DNA of 64,000 bases, taken from Diphasiastrum complanatum. Taxonomy: Eukaryota > Streptophyta > Lycopodiopsida > Lycopodiales > Lycopodiaceae. Below the pieces are notes generated by a model that did not search any database, was not told where the DNA came from, and saw only the letters and a list, made by a program, of their open reading frames with translations. Where the stretch lies: the NCBI GenBank assembly GCA_029204225.1, contig CM055099.1:46132646-46196645 (forward strand), given 5' to 3'. Positions 1 to 11,462 of this stretch are shown one piece after another. Position numbers and translations under genes: made by a program. Numbering within the stretch: the first letter of the stretch is position 1; every line of letters begins with the position of its first letter.

Positions 1-1060
1 TTCTTTAGGCAAAGAAGCTTCCAGCCTAATGGCTTTTGCACATTCACACAAAGTTCTATTTTTTTTCTCAGCAACTCCATTTTGCTGAGGAGTATATGAA
101 CAAGAGAACTCTCTTTAAATACACACACTCTCACAAAAGTCTTTAAACTCATTGGAAGTGTATTCCCCTCCACTATAACTTCTTAAAGCTTTTATCTTGA
201 AAGGAAACTGCTTCTCTACATAAGCTTTAAAAGTAAGAAAAACATCATAACCATGGCTTTATAAGACAACATATAGATCCAAGAATGTCTTGTATAATCA
301 TCTACAAAAGAGACAAAGCAGTTGGCTCCTCCTTTGCTCTTAGTTGATGAGAAATAAAAATCTGAGTGTACAAGTTCAAATGGTTGCTTTGTCTTGATAC
401 ATGATCTAGGAAAAGGCCTTATGTGTGACTTTGCCAACACACAAGCTTCACAAGGTAGAAGCTCCTTTGATAGTGTCTTTGGTAGACCAACAGCTTTTCC
501 TTCTTTGACCATAGATTGCATGGCTTTGAAATTGGAATGACCCAATCTCTTATGCCACAGATCCTCCTGTAGGACCTTGGTCTCTTAAGCAACATCTGAA
601 ATGTTAGCACTCTCCCTAGAATCTAGTTTGTAGAACTTACCAATTCTAGATCCTCTAGCAATAACTTCATTTTCTCTGGAGATTATACAATTGAAACTTG
701 ACATCCAATCCACTATCAAACAACTGTCCTATACTAATGAGATTCTTAGTCAATTTAGGTACATACAGTACATCATGTAAGCAAAAAGATTCTGATGATG
801 ATGCATGTAATGGAATGCTACCTATTCCTTCTATCATACACTCTACATCATTAGCAATATAGATTGACCTTTTTGCACCTAGATATGGCATGAGATTAGT
901 GAGAGAGTTCCTAGAACTAGACATGTGAGAACTAGCCCCACTATCTATCCACCAGGCTTCTTCATTCTTAAAAGGAAAAGATGTTAAAGTAGACATCATT
1001 AATAAATCCTCTCTTTCACTCTCTACACCCTCACACTCATCCTCATTAGTAAGGTTAAAT
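1..1060 (-). pseudogene. Ty1-copia pol remnant (element H), runs off left edge
   Basis: Read leftwards on the minus strand, this is the protease to integrase part of a copia polyprotein. The aspartic protease signature WWIDSGASSHM lies near 922-954. The GAG-pre-integrase zinc region (GHSNFK, then CEACVLAKSH) lies near 420-545, the integrase core start FVSFVDDYTR near 290-320, and a version of the usual QQNGVAE-K-NRTLC stretch near 40-90. Frames break around 250 and 600, so no product is expected. Reverse transcriptase and the 3' LTR would lie beyond position 1. The closest relative in the window is element D at 20.9 kb. The piece lies inside the presumed first large intron of the SBP-box gene. 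Confidence 0.85.
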
Positions 1061-1069
1061 ACATTATTT

Positions 1070-1258
1070 GATTTTATAAACAAACATCGAGTAAATGGAA
1101 AGATTATTATTGTAATGAAATTAGATGAATCCGAAATCATCAAAGGTAAAAAATTGGAACGAGTGAGTGTCACTTTGATGAACAAAATTTCATATACCGA
1201 TGATCAAACGTTTAGTGTTCAATCGAAAACTCACATATGGTGGTTGGCTGCATTCCAA
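1070..1258 (+). pseudogene. Coding-like island, paralogue of 36823-37014, unknown family
   Basis: One open frame of 63 codons ends at a possible splice donor (ttccaa|gtatac). Its middle and end read LERVSVTLMN, then FSVQS, then IWWLAAFQ. The island at 36823-37014 carries the same blocks (MERVSITLMN, FSVQSENDIWWLIGFQ) and also ends in FQ followed by GT. Similar wording with changed codons in two places indicates a shared protein-coding ancestor rather than a recent DNA copy. I do not recognise the family. The island begins where copia H homology stops, so it may belong to the DNA into which H inserted, or to another mobile element. Confidence 0.45.
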
Positions 1259-1278
1259 GTATACTTTTCAATTTTTAT

Positions 1279-1925
1279 TTTTTTTCTAAGCAAAAATATT
1301 AAGCACTTTATCATTGATGTTGTTTCATATCAACTATGGAAGACCCCTCAACCACATCAAACTTATGATCTCGAGTAGAGCCATTAAAAGTTTCATTGTT
1401 ACCTAGGTTATAGACTTGGTCCTTCAGCTTTACACCAAGGTATATCTACTAGGATTTTAAAGGTTTTTTTCCATATATTTCATACTATATTATATTTCAA
1501 AGATGCACGAGTGATTCTAGATTCACAATTCGAATTGTGATCCAAACTGCAATTCGTGAATCACTCGAAAGTTGTGAATTGCCATTGTCAAAGGATTAGG
1601 ATTAAATGGGTTTCCAGTAGTTTTAGGTCCAATATCGGTCAATTAGGATCTCATTTATATATAACGAACTACGTATACCATAAACTTGACCCAATTGGCA
1701 TCAACTTGTGTCAACCTCAATGCAAAAGTCATGAGCCAACTAATATCAAAACCTAATATGCATTGAACCGTAGTGAACCATAACGAAACTTATTAAACCG
1801 TATCAAACCCTAGTAAACCAGAGCAAACCCTACTCAATCGAAGCAAATGCTTGCTTTGGAGTGGCAGAGATGGCTACATAAGTCCAACTTATTCTGTATA
1901 GAAGCATAATACACACACACAGACA

Positions 1926-1974
<49 letters not shown>

Positions 1975-3598
1975 GATTGTATATATATAGATATAGATAT
2001 ATGTAAATGTATATGTTTTTGAGATTCGCTACAACATAGTTAATAAAGTTCAAAGAGGAAAAACCCCAAAATAGAGTTTCCCACAAGGTTCCAGGCTCTG
2101 AAAAGCTGAGGTCCTAAAATGTTCTAATATAACTAAGGCCTAGAATTAAGGTTGGTTGTTTATGGAAGTAGTCGAGTAAACATACTTGTTTCAAATAAAA
2201 AAATATTGACCTTCTCAACAAAACCAAGAGAATTTGCACAATGGTAGCACCATAACATTCTTCTCATGACTTATACAAAATGGTGCTTATGCCTAATTAT
2301 CTTTTTAACTAGTAGAGTATGAAACACAAAAAGGCAATGTATAAAGAGAAAAATCAATCACTAAACTGCTCTAGCCTCTATTCATATTTAGCCAACATTT
2401 CTCTTGATATGTTCATATTTAGACGACCGTCTTCCTTAGTTGAACGAAAATAACAGCAAACAAATAAAGCCAAAGAAGGTACCACAAAGAACTTTTTCGT
2501 GAAATTATTGCATGCCCAATGTTTCTATTGTTGTGATTCTTATAATTTCTTATATCCACGACATAAAGATAGGACATGGGTGGCCTTCCTTGCAAAGGCA
2601 ATAGTGTGTGTTCAAGTTGATCAATGTAGTTTGTTAAATAAAAAGTCAACGTTAAAGGAGGTGCCTAAATTTTGAAAGGCTATTTATTATAGATGATACA
2701 TTCTTTAAATATTGTTGGTCAGACATGCAAGTAATCATTCATCAATATTCATAGATGAGCATTAACATCATTAGCATACATTTTATACAAAATAACATGC
2801 TTAAGTCACCTTTATGGTATACCACAAAGTTCATGTTTTGACTAAGCATGTACCTTTTGATTTATGATAAAAGAATAAGTCAATGACAAAAGACCTATAT
2901 ACTTATTAATATCTTCTCTAACATCACAATCAAACAAGAAATCTCTCTAACTTGAAGTCATGTATGGCATAAGAATGAAGATGTTGCACCAATTTCAACT
3001 TATACACTGTCCAATGCAACTTTTGCAATTCAAACCCCTTGTGTGTTAATGGAGAACTCTAAAGACATACAGGACTGCAACAGCACAATAGCTAAGAAGT
3101 ATTGAAGGGGGGGGGGGCATGTAACAACAAAGGTTTTCAGCCTGTAAAACAAGCATCCTGGATATGCTCCCCAAGAAATCAACTAACTAATTAGTTTCCT
3201 CCATGATCCATCATCCAAAAACTTGGGAATTCTCTAGTTTGCTTGAGAAAGGACTTGGCAAATAAATTTACATGTATGCTGGTTTCTTTAGATTGTTGAG
3301 CTTTATTTACAGGGGCCTTTGCTGTGCTTATATCGCTCTCTTTTGAGAATGGACATTTGCAGTGCTTATATCTCTCTCTTTTGACATGAATTTCAAGCTT
3401 GTACTAGAGTTGGTGCTATTTTGTTCATGACTTTCCGATAATTCTACTCCTGAAACTAGATTCGGCTGCTGAAACTCTCCCATTCTCATATTGAAACATA
3501 GAACTTATGTACTTGTTCAAGAGCAAGCCGTTAGATAGCAAATTAAACTTCAGAAAGAGGATGGCTTCAATATAAGGCTCTGTTAGGACGAGAGTTAC
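1279..3598 (-). other. Presumed large intron of the SBP-box gene; no exon found
   Basis: After the donor at 3594-3598 (minus strand GTAAC) I searched for the second half of the SBP domain, which in this family begins with Phe-His and is rich in Arg and Lys. I found nothing down to position 1. The stretch is AT-rich and holds only the (GT)n tract at 1931-1972 and short open frames without recognisable motifs. Either the intron exceeds 3.6 kb and the next exon lies left of the window, or the 3' part of the gene is lost. Confidence 0.4.
1931..1972. repeat. (GT)21 microsatellite with flanking ATAG repeats
   Basis: Uninterrupted GT dinucleotides, followed at about 1979-2003 by short TA and ATAG runs and preceded by a short CA run. 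It is a simple-sequence repeat with no coding value. Confidence 0.97.
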
Positions 3599-4647
3599 CT
3601 GCTGCATTGTTGACAGAATCTCTGCTCCTGACCAGCGACAACACCCTTGGGAGCTTTAGCATGCATCTCGCATACTTTGTGGCGGCGGTGGTAGTCCTTC
3701 ATATTGGATAGGTCTACCCTGCATCCCTCGACTTGGCAGCGAGGCACGGCTGTAGCTCCCTGGGACTGTGATCTGTGCTTCTTTCCTGAAGCTGTTGGGC
3801 TGCTGCTGCCACTGCTGTTGGTGGACAGGCCTGTAGATTGGCCCACTCCAAGTTCCACACCATCTTCAAAATATGTTCTTTTTCCGAGTTTGAGGCCGAT
3901 GGGAAATGCTGCTGCTGAATTTGACCCTTCTTTGTCAACCCGAGTCGCGAGTTTGTAGTTTGGAGTAGCCTTGCTGCCTAGATGAATGGACAGTTTTTCT
4001 AGCTGCACCTTTTCAGGAATTTTGTGCAGTTGGTTCGTGTAATTTTCTTCCGAGGAGCATGGATCTTTCTCAGCGGGAGTCCTGCACATAAACGACTTGT
4101 TGTCAAAGGAAATGTTTGTGCTTGATGATTTGGCAATTTTGCATCCCGAAGAGATAGTTTCACAACGACGTTGGGGGACGCTTTCTTTGAAATTGCCCAT
4201 AGCAAGCACTGCGCTTGCGTTGTTCTTGATAGATGTCCCCATTGCTTGCTCCTCGAGCGAATACATTGTCGGCTCCTCGTTGATAACATTGTGTTCTGGA
4301 TTGGCCATGCAATCGTTAACAGAAGAAGGGCCGTCAGCGCCTAGTCTTAGACTCGAAGAAAAAGCTCCTTTCTGAGATGCTCCAGCGCTTCTGATTAAAC
4401 TAGCAGGTTCTCCAAAATATCCCCACTGGTTGCTTTGGAATCTCTGTCCACACTCCCCTCCGCGACCTGAGAATAATATGAAGTCTTCCCAGTCCCAATC
4501 TATGCGTCCTACAGGGCAAAACTCCCCTCCTTGCTCAGAGCTCCCCCCGTTTAGAGCAGCATGCTCCCATGATGAAGCCGGCCAACAACCATCAAGACGA
4601 TTTGAACTATATCCCTGACTGCTGTGATCAAGCATCTCCGAAGCCAT
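3599..4647 (-). CDS. SPL: SBP-box transcription factor, first coding exon (partial)
   Basis: The exon encodes about 350 residues of a plant-specific DNA-binding transcription factor acting in the nucleus. Its C-terminal part is the beginning of the SBP domain: [26 protein letters not shown], then QRFCQQCSR. This gives the first zinc site complete (Cys, Cys, Cys, His) and the first two cysteines of the second. The exon then ends with AG|GTAAC, at the intron position usual in SBP-box genes between CQQCSR and FH. The N-terminal region is Ser- and Gly-rich and variable. I chose the ATG at 4645-4647 ([10 protein letters not shown]) because a pyrimidine tract and CAG end at 4652 just before it, suggesting an intron in the 5' leader; a longer frame could start at 4734. 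No miR156 site is visible in this exon, and in the family such sites lie in later exons. The gene is incomplete here, and whether it is active cannot be judged. Confidence 0.9.
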
Positions 4648-4651
4648 AACT

Positions 4652-6640
4652 CTGAAAGTGGAAGTTGAATTTTGAGATTCGCAATGATATGTCCCACAGC
4701 CAAAACAAGACAGCACCTGAACAAATGTGTTCAATTCAGGTTGGATACATGAAAGAGTCTATGGATCATCAGGAAGATGGACCCGATCCAAAAAGTTTAT
4801 GTTTGAGAAAAAAAAGCTTACGCTATGACCTTTATTTAAAGTTTTACAGCACAACTGCAACAAAGGTAAGAGCTAAATAAATACAAGCAACGTAGGCCTA
4901 ATACGTTCAATTACAAGCTACGAGGGAGCGGTGAAATAGACTAAATTTCTCAACAGTGATGAACAACCTGACAATACTGTGATCAGTGTGACGTGGGAGT
5001 CTAAGTACAGCGAGAAAATACGTGTTCTGATAAACTTAAAAAACCGAAAGTGTCATAAGTGTGGGAGTTCATACGGTGTGGGACCTTGTGGATGTATGAA
5101 GATTGTTATGCGACTCTAGAAGGCTACAGCCAGCTGATATAAACTCACTGGAATTACCGCACCAACGTACACTACATAATCTTTGGCTAGCAATACACGC
5201 GAACAGAAGCAGATCAATTTGATCTGAGGTTATACTTGAGATGCGTAGGCGGATACATCGACGTACTTCTACGAAAAAAAGATATAGATGCTGAATCTTG
5301 AGCTCAGTTCAGCTACCCAAGTTCAGCAGCCTATACTATTGAAGCTAGAGATATGCAGAAATAGGAAGTGCTAATTGCCTGCAATCTCCGGTGTCGAGCT
5401 TCAAGACTTTACTGGACGTAAATGATGCTGACTCCTGAGGATGAGAATGTTATGTATCTTTCAATCTTCTTCAGTTGAACTTATATTGTTTCCTGCACCA
5501 AGCAAAGGCACAAAAGACAGGAAAGACCTAAATTCAGAGAAGAATATTTAATTGAGAGCTGGGTTGTCTTCTTCCTGATAAGTGCTTCCTTAATTAAACT
5601 GTCGACTAAAATCAATCCGTCTTTCCCTCGCAGCCCTAAATTTCTCTTCCTAGGTGAGATTCTCATTCGATTGGGCTCAAACGCAACCACAGATACTATT
5701 GCAGCCAAAGCTATCCCAGTCTCATAAGAATAAGAACTAGTCGTTAATAAGCTCCTTCAACACTGCGATTTGCAGCTTGCCCAGGAGGAAACATATGCAA
5801 CGCCGTTAGAGTTGAAGCATAACTGTTAACACAGCACATGCACGCAGCACAACTACAAATTCTCCATAAAACATCGGTCAAAGAAAGCTATACAACGTAG
5901 AAAAAAAAGGCATCTGCTGATATTCGTACCTCTAGTATCTTGATTACGACCAGGTACGTTCTGTCAGACCGTGCTCCAAAATCTAGTGCACCTGCTACAC
6001 AGATTCAGTGCCATTCTGGAAAAACATGAAAGCGATGTAAACCACTTGGCAAGGTATCACGCCACTATCAAAACAGCTACAGCAAAACTCACAGGCTGCA
6101 CAGCAAAAGCAACACGCAAGCACATTGTACTCATCATCCGTATATCATTATACCATCTCAAAAGACGTGCAACGGAGACTCAGCTACTTGCACATTTACA
6201 AATTACATAATACAACAAACAAAGACGCCTGCAGACTACCTCATTGCATCGGAGACATCCACCACCAGTGACCATAGCCAGCTCAAAAATGTAATCAAAC
6301 AAAACCGGAACCAACCAGGAATCAAAGCCAAGCTTTGACAGCTGCCTAACACCAACCCAAATGGCTATGCATAACCATGATATGGATCATGAATGATAGA
6401 TCATAGGGGCCTGGAAGTTGAGAGATAGCGATACTGCAGCCGCAGTGCAGCGACACAGATAGTGATAGAGATGGCAAAGTTAAGCAAAGCTAAGCTAGTT
6501 TGAGAATTGAAAGGCGATGGCAGCTAAATGGGGTTGGGGATGATGATGGGTCTGTGCGGACATGATTCCTGCCGCCTGCGAGCCAACAAAAGACACGAGA
6601 AATGGCTCCTCGAGTGGCGAGCTCGCTCGTGTGGAGAGCG
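4652..6640 (-). other. Upstream leader and intron region of the SBP-box gene
   Basis: No recognisable protein is encoded here. The AG acceptor at 4652-4653 implies that much of this is leader intron(s), but I could not place the matching donor confidently. The GC content rises near 6500-6640, as expected near a transcription start. A 75-codon minus-strand open frame at 5481-5708 could be an upstream ORF but has no recognisable motif. Confidence 0.35.
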
Positions 6641-6745
6641 TAGCTACTCAGTGCTCACTGCTCTCTGCCGGGTCGTCTCCTTGGACGCGACCTCTCCGTC
6701 AATACTATTATAAGAGTATTATATTATATTGTGTTCTTGTTTTAT
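6640..6745 (-). promoter_or_regulatory. Possible promoter of the SBP-box gene
   Basis: A TATAATA-like element lies on the minus strand near 6705-6715, within an AT-rich stretch that can fold (AATACT and AGTATT arms). It is followed downstream, towards lower coordinates, by a GC-rich segment that could be the transcribed leader. Position and composition fit a promoter for the gene at 3599-4647; there is no direct evidence. Confidence 0.25.
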
Positions 6746-7000
6746 ACTCATTGCTCCTTCACGAATTTACTCAAGCTCACTAGAATGCTGCGCCTTCTTT
6801 AGGACAACAACAACCGCGAATGAATCTTTCTCAAATTTGCATTCCCAAGGCCGTTTACCCAGCCTATTCCCTACTGCTGCCTAGGCTCTCGTTCTTGACA
6901 TTAATATGCTATCTGGTATCTACTATCTCTCATCAAATTATATATCTACCTACTATCACATTTTATGAACTAAGAAAAGCTCCTTGTTATTGAATGATGA

Positions 7001-7323
7001 ATCCCAACATTCTATGCTTTGGCCCCTCCCAAGCTTGAAGACTTGCTTGTGGAGACACAAACATTCTATGCTTTGGCCCCTCCCAAGCTTCAAGACTCCC
7101 GAGTGGCAAGTGGATACACAAGAGGCAAACCAATAAGCTTGGCTTGACTATGGCGGGGTGTTGTAATGTGATTAGAACCTTTCATTTGTAATGTGATTGA
7201 AATCCCAACATTGTATACTTTGGCCCCTTTTAAGACTTGCCTGTGGCAAGTGGATAGATGAAGCAAACCAAGAAGCTTGGCTTGACTCTCGCAGGGTGTT
7301 ATAATGTGATTAGATACCTTTTA
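7001..7323. repeat. Direct repeats (one partial, two ~125-bp units)
   Basis: The phrase aacattctatgctttggccc occurs near 7006 and 7060 and in modified form near 7205. Units at about 7059-7188 and 7202-7323 share a longer order of blocks: tttggccc, gcaagtggata, aagcttggcttgact, gtgttgtaatgtgatta. They precede the reverse transcriptase remnant and may be the untranslated or terminal part of a repeat. Confidence 0.75.
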
Positions 7324-7324
7324 T

Positions 7325-8456
7325 GTGCTTCTTCTGCCTATTGGTTCTTTATACTTCAATCATGCCTCACTTTTAGGTGATATTAACATTGCTCTTTATG
7401 CTGAGAGAACTCAACAGGGTGACCCCTTAGGTGCACCTCTTTTTGCTTTACCACATTATTGTGCCTTGCGTGCTATAGTTACAACCTTTAATTCCTCATG
7501 TCTGTTCCCCTCCATTGCAGATGATACACATTGTGGGACCCGCTAGTGAAATCATTTGAACTTCATGCATTTCTCAAAACAGCTTTCCTCTCTCGGGCTT
7601 ACAATGAATAGGTGTAAGTGCAAAAAATGTCCAAAAGGCCTTCAAGCTAATGTGTCTCTCCCTCCAAAATTCATTACCCTTGAGCATGACATTAAGGCAT
7701 TTTGATGGTACTTTACTGAGTATATTTGGTTTACTTTTGGGTCCAAGCAATTCCAATTAATGTGAAGGTCAATTTTCTAAGAAATAAGTTTACCTTCCTA
7801 CTTCCTAAAGTGGTCATGTTGGCCTTGTATCTATAGCTTGCAATGCTCCGGTTTCTTTTCTAGAAGGTTGGGCTTTGTTTGCCTCTGCACTAGTTCCTAG
7901 GTTTCAATAGTGTAAGTAGACTCTTCTTCTTAATTCAATGACTCATGTGAAAATAGGAAATTTTGCTTTTCAACACAATCTCCAAGCTTCTAGAGATGTG
8001 ACTTCCAAATCTTGTGCAATCTTTAATGCCTCCCTTTCAAACTCTAGTTGCGCATCAACAATCATTGTTAGAAGTCTCTCATGAAGCATCTCCACTCTCA
8101 TTTCTTCTCATGTCAGCTTGTCAATGACTCACCAGCTGATGCACTTGGGGCTTGTCTTCTTTCTTGTGGTGAATCAAGTGTAGCTGGTTGGTCTCATGTC
8201 CAGTTGTTCAACTTTTGCGCGTGTGACTTTCTACTGACTTATTTATGACTACCCTTCGTACCAGATTGGTACATCCACGCTCAATGTTCAATGGAATCTA
8301 TAGGTGTCCATGTAGTCATGGTGCTAGATGATCTGGGTACTCTTTTACCCTCACGAGGAGATTGTAGAGTAACAGATGATTTTATTTGTAATATGCTTGT
8401 TGCTATTGCTCATAAAAATGGTTTTCATCTTGTTCATGAGTAGCCACACATTCTAA
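7325..8456 (+). pseudogene. LINE-type reverse transcriptase remnant
   Basis: The first part reads QQGDPLGAPLFALPHY and then LFPSIADDTH. These are the conserved reverse transcriptase blocks before and at the catalytic Asp-Asp pair (here IADD instead of YADD). The frame shifts right after DDTH: IVGPASE follows in another frame. Further coding-like pieces appear near 8095-8215 (QLVNDSPADALGACLLSCG) and 8320-8445 (VLDDLGTLLPSRGDCRVTDD). No endonuclease domain or poly-A tail was found, so this is a decayed fragment of a non-LTR element or of a gene using a related polymerase. Confidence 0.65.
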
Positions 8457-8457
8457 G

Positions 8458-9593
8458 GTCCTACAACACAACAAAGTCAAGCAAGTCAAGCTTCATATAT
8501 TATTGTGGCAATACATTAATTCACCAAATGAGTGGAAGCAAAAATGGTTCATAGCTTGAGGGATGTAACATTCTAGTTGATAGATGAACACATCTTCTTG
8601 TATATATTCATGTAGGAATGTCGTCTGGACGTCCATCTGGTGAATGTACAGATCTTCTACAACAGCTATAACCAATAAGGTACGAATAGACTGATGCTTT
8701 ACCATTGGACTAAAGGTCTCAATGTAGTCTATCCCATATACTTATTCAAATCCTTTAACAACCAATCTAGCTTTCCATTTGAATATTGATCCATCTAGTT
8801 AAAGCTTCAGCTTGAAGATCCACTTGGAGTCAATTGGTTTTACACCTGTAGGAGTATTGACAAGACTCTAGGTCTTGTTCTTCATTAGAGACTGATACTC
8901 AGCATTCATGACAGCTTTCTATTTGTCTGCATCGAGCATTGATAGTGCTTTCTCAAAAGTGGCAAGTTCATCATGACTGATGAATGCCTGAGGGGTGAAA
9001 TGATCAGGTTGTTGTCGTTGTCTTGCAGACCTTCTAACTGCAGGTGCTTGAGTAGATGATTCTCCTTGGTGAATGACTGGGATCGTAGCATCTTGTGGTC
9101 GCCCATCGATGGTAAGTGGAGCCGTTAAGATAAACTCCGTTGTTTGAACAGTCGTAGGTCGTTGTCTATCGATGGAGGGTGGAGCTGCTATGGCATACTC
9201 TTGCAATGGCTGCTTCTGCTTGAAATCATGGAATTTTTCATCAAGAAAGTCAACGTCGCGACTGACTGAGATTTGGCCCATAACAACATTGTATACATGA
9301 TATGTTTTGTGTGATGTTGAATAGCCGATGAAGATGTTTTTGCATCTTATTGGGTCCAACTTCTTCCTCAGATCAGACGGTACTTGTGCATAGCAGAGAC
9401 ATCTGAAAACATGTAGGTGTTTCAAACTTGGTTTATAGCCGTAGTAGGCTTCAAACGGTATCTTGGAATCAACTGCTTTAGTGCTAGAGTAATTTTGCAG
9501 ATAGCAGGTTGTAGAGATCGCTTCTTTCCAAAAGGTTTGAGGCAAATGCGCGTTGACTGTCATGGATCGTGCAGCTTCCAACAGTGTGCGATT
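8458..9593 (-). pseudogene. Ty1-copia integrase and RT remnant
   Basis: On the minus strand from 9593: integrase C-terminal region (MEAARSMTVNAHLP, FWKEAISTTCYLQN, KNIFIGYSTSHKTYHVYN), a linker, then the reverse transcriptase start near 8905 to 8750 (KPIDSKWIFKLKL) with stops, then ETFSPMVKHQSIRTLL and HQMDVQTTFLHEYI near 8600-8730. The YVDD centre and RNase H are missing at the left end. The sequence differs from the other copia families in the window. It abuts, at about 9594, leader sequence of a copia C-type element, so the two halves were joined by deletion or insertion. Confidence 0.8.
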
Positions 9594-10247
9594 TTTCCAT
9601 TAAATCTCCTCACCAAAATCAAGATTCTAGCATGCCCTCTCAATACTAGTTTTTTTAGCACCAAAACTTGCTAAAAATGGATTTGCATTAGATCCACAAG
9701 AGTGATTGGATGCTTGCTTAACAATCTATCAAAAAACTAGACACAAAAAAGTTGATCTAGATTGGCAATTTGACAAACAACAAGCATTAACAATCAAAAG
9801 GATTGATCAACATTGAAATCCAAGCCCACACATGTGTACTACAGGCTGTAGTATGGACTTCAAGCTGAGAAACAAGTAGAAATCGATTTGGTTGTATTTG
9901 GATCACAAAAACTCAATGTACATAGTGGAGTAGCTTGAGATTGCCAATGAGCTCCAAAAATAATCTATCTTCTCAATATGGGAGCTTGGAATACATAGCA
10001 AATTCGACTTTATTTGTGAAGTTAGGTGGATTTCCAGCATGTAATAAGGAAGTTAACTCGACCTTTTTGCTCTAAAATGAATCCCTAGTCTATTTCCTAG
10101 AGTCATGTTTGGTAGATAGCTAGTTGGTCAATATTTCATTTTAAATCTAGGATTTAGGTCCTATGAACTAGGAATCAATACCAAAATGACATGACCAACC
10201 CGATGGACTTGACCTAACCTACATTAGGAGTGGACTGCCATGTGGCA
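9594..10247 (-). repeat. Leader and LTR remnant of copia C family, left part
   Basis: From 9594 the DNA parallels the leader of copia C (around 48720-48800: ctcctcaccaaaa, then gcaccaaaac-tgctaaaa). From about 9700 it parallels the C-family LTR: gtgattg-atgcttg, aacaatctatcaaaa, the box cacacatgtgtactacaggc, and ccagcatgtaataaggaagt. The primer-binding site and the LTR edge between them are deleted. Element A later inserted here; the LTR resumes at 15588. Confidence 0.75.
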
Positions 10248-10896
10248 TGTGAAAGATTCAACTAGTTTCATCACATTTTGCAATATTTCCATATTTAGCA
10301 TATTGAGGCCAAAACTTGTTTTAGACTTAGAGGTTGACTTTTCAAAGTTCATTAGTCTAAATTTCATTAGAATAAAAACTTTTTGAAAGTGTGGGAAAGA
10401 TAGAATGCGAGTTTGAGTAGATTCAATTTGAATAAGTTGGGTACATTGAATCTAGACCCAAAATTGGTGGGGTTAGCATTTTGGTGGGAAAGCCAAGTGG
10501 CCAAATAGGTTTGGACCTGTTATAAAAGGATGTAACTCATGGAGAGAGTCATCTTCTCTCTTATCTATCTCATTTCATGCTTATACATGGTTCTCTTGGG
10601 TTCTACTATCCATTGGTGCACTATCTTGGTGATTGCTTGCAATTCTATGTGTAGAATGATCTATATTTGCTATTTTTGGATCCACACGTGTGAAATACAG
10701 TAGCTTGCTAGTTTTGTACGGACAGCAACAATACATAATCATTTCATTCAAGTTTGATCAAGTTCTATTAGTGTTTGCATCTCAAATTGTGTGTAGATGC
10801 TGATTTTTCTACATTAGTGAAATTGGTAGTGTATTTCTCTTTCTAACCAAAGATCATTCAAGTAGATTGGGTCTTAAGGATCTGAAATCTTTCACA
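10248..10896 (+). repeat. Element A 5' LTR
   Basis: Starts TGTGAAAGATTC and ends CTTTCACA. It contains the box CACACGTGTGAAATACAG near 10685 and ends directly before the primer-binding site. Confidence 0.97.
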
Positions 10897-10908
10897 TGGT
10901 ATCAGAGC
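10897..10908 (+). other. Element A primer-binding site
   Basis: tggtatcagagc, immediately after the 5' LTR, is the usual complement of the initiator methionine tRNA 3' end used by plant copia elements. Confidence 0.95.
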
Positions 10909-11462
10909 TTGTGTTTCAGGTTATGAAGGAGGAAATCAGATCTATCAATGATTTGGTGAAGATATCAAGTCTAGAGCATGCTAGAGAGGATTCTACACCA
11001 AAAATCGGATTTTTTGCTTTTGTAGATTGGATCTTTTGTAGATCAAAACACTAAATAGGTCAATATACTTGTTCAATTCTGTTTTTTGAATTCACATGCT
11101 GGATTTGGCCAATTTTTCGATCATTGGTTCAGCCTAAGTGGTGGCTTATAGATTGCATAGTCAATTTTTTGTGATTTTGTCAAAACCCTAATTTTGATTG
11201 GATCTCTAGATAGTGAGGTTGTGGGACTTCATTTGAGTGTATTTCAATCTTAGGAAGTGGCAAAAGTCATTAGATTGAGGATAGATCATAGGTTGATCAA
11301 GTTTCCATGATTTTATGTGTTGATTTGCTTGGATAAGTGCTAGAAGAGAATTTGTGAGATAGTTTCAAATCTTGGTGATTTCTTTTGAAAGCATTTGTTG
11401 TTGTTCAAAGGAGTGCTTTGTGCATTGAAACAGGTTGAAAGAGAAGATCAGGTCATTGCTAC

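Noticed and set aside
5481-5708. 75-codon minus-strand ORF upstream of the SBP-box exon as a gene
   Set aside because: No motif, lies in the presumed leader or intron; at most an upstream ORF.
6650-6672. Minus-strand sequence resembling miR156 (gcagtgagcac end) upstream of the SBP-box gene; the plus strand resembles a miR156 star strand
   Set aside because: About six mismatches to miR156 and no complementary arm nearby that would form a precursor hairpin. Probably chance, although the family link is tempting.
7001-7323. CRISPR-like array
   Set aside because: Too few, irregular and unequal repeats, in a plant nuclear context.
10897-10908. tRNA gene fragments at tggtatcagagc sites (also 28529, 48839, 55429)
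   Set aside because: These are primer-binding sites of LTR elements; no cloverleaf surrounds them.
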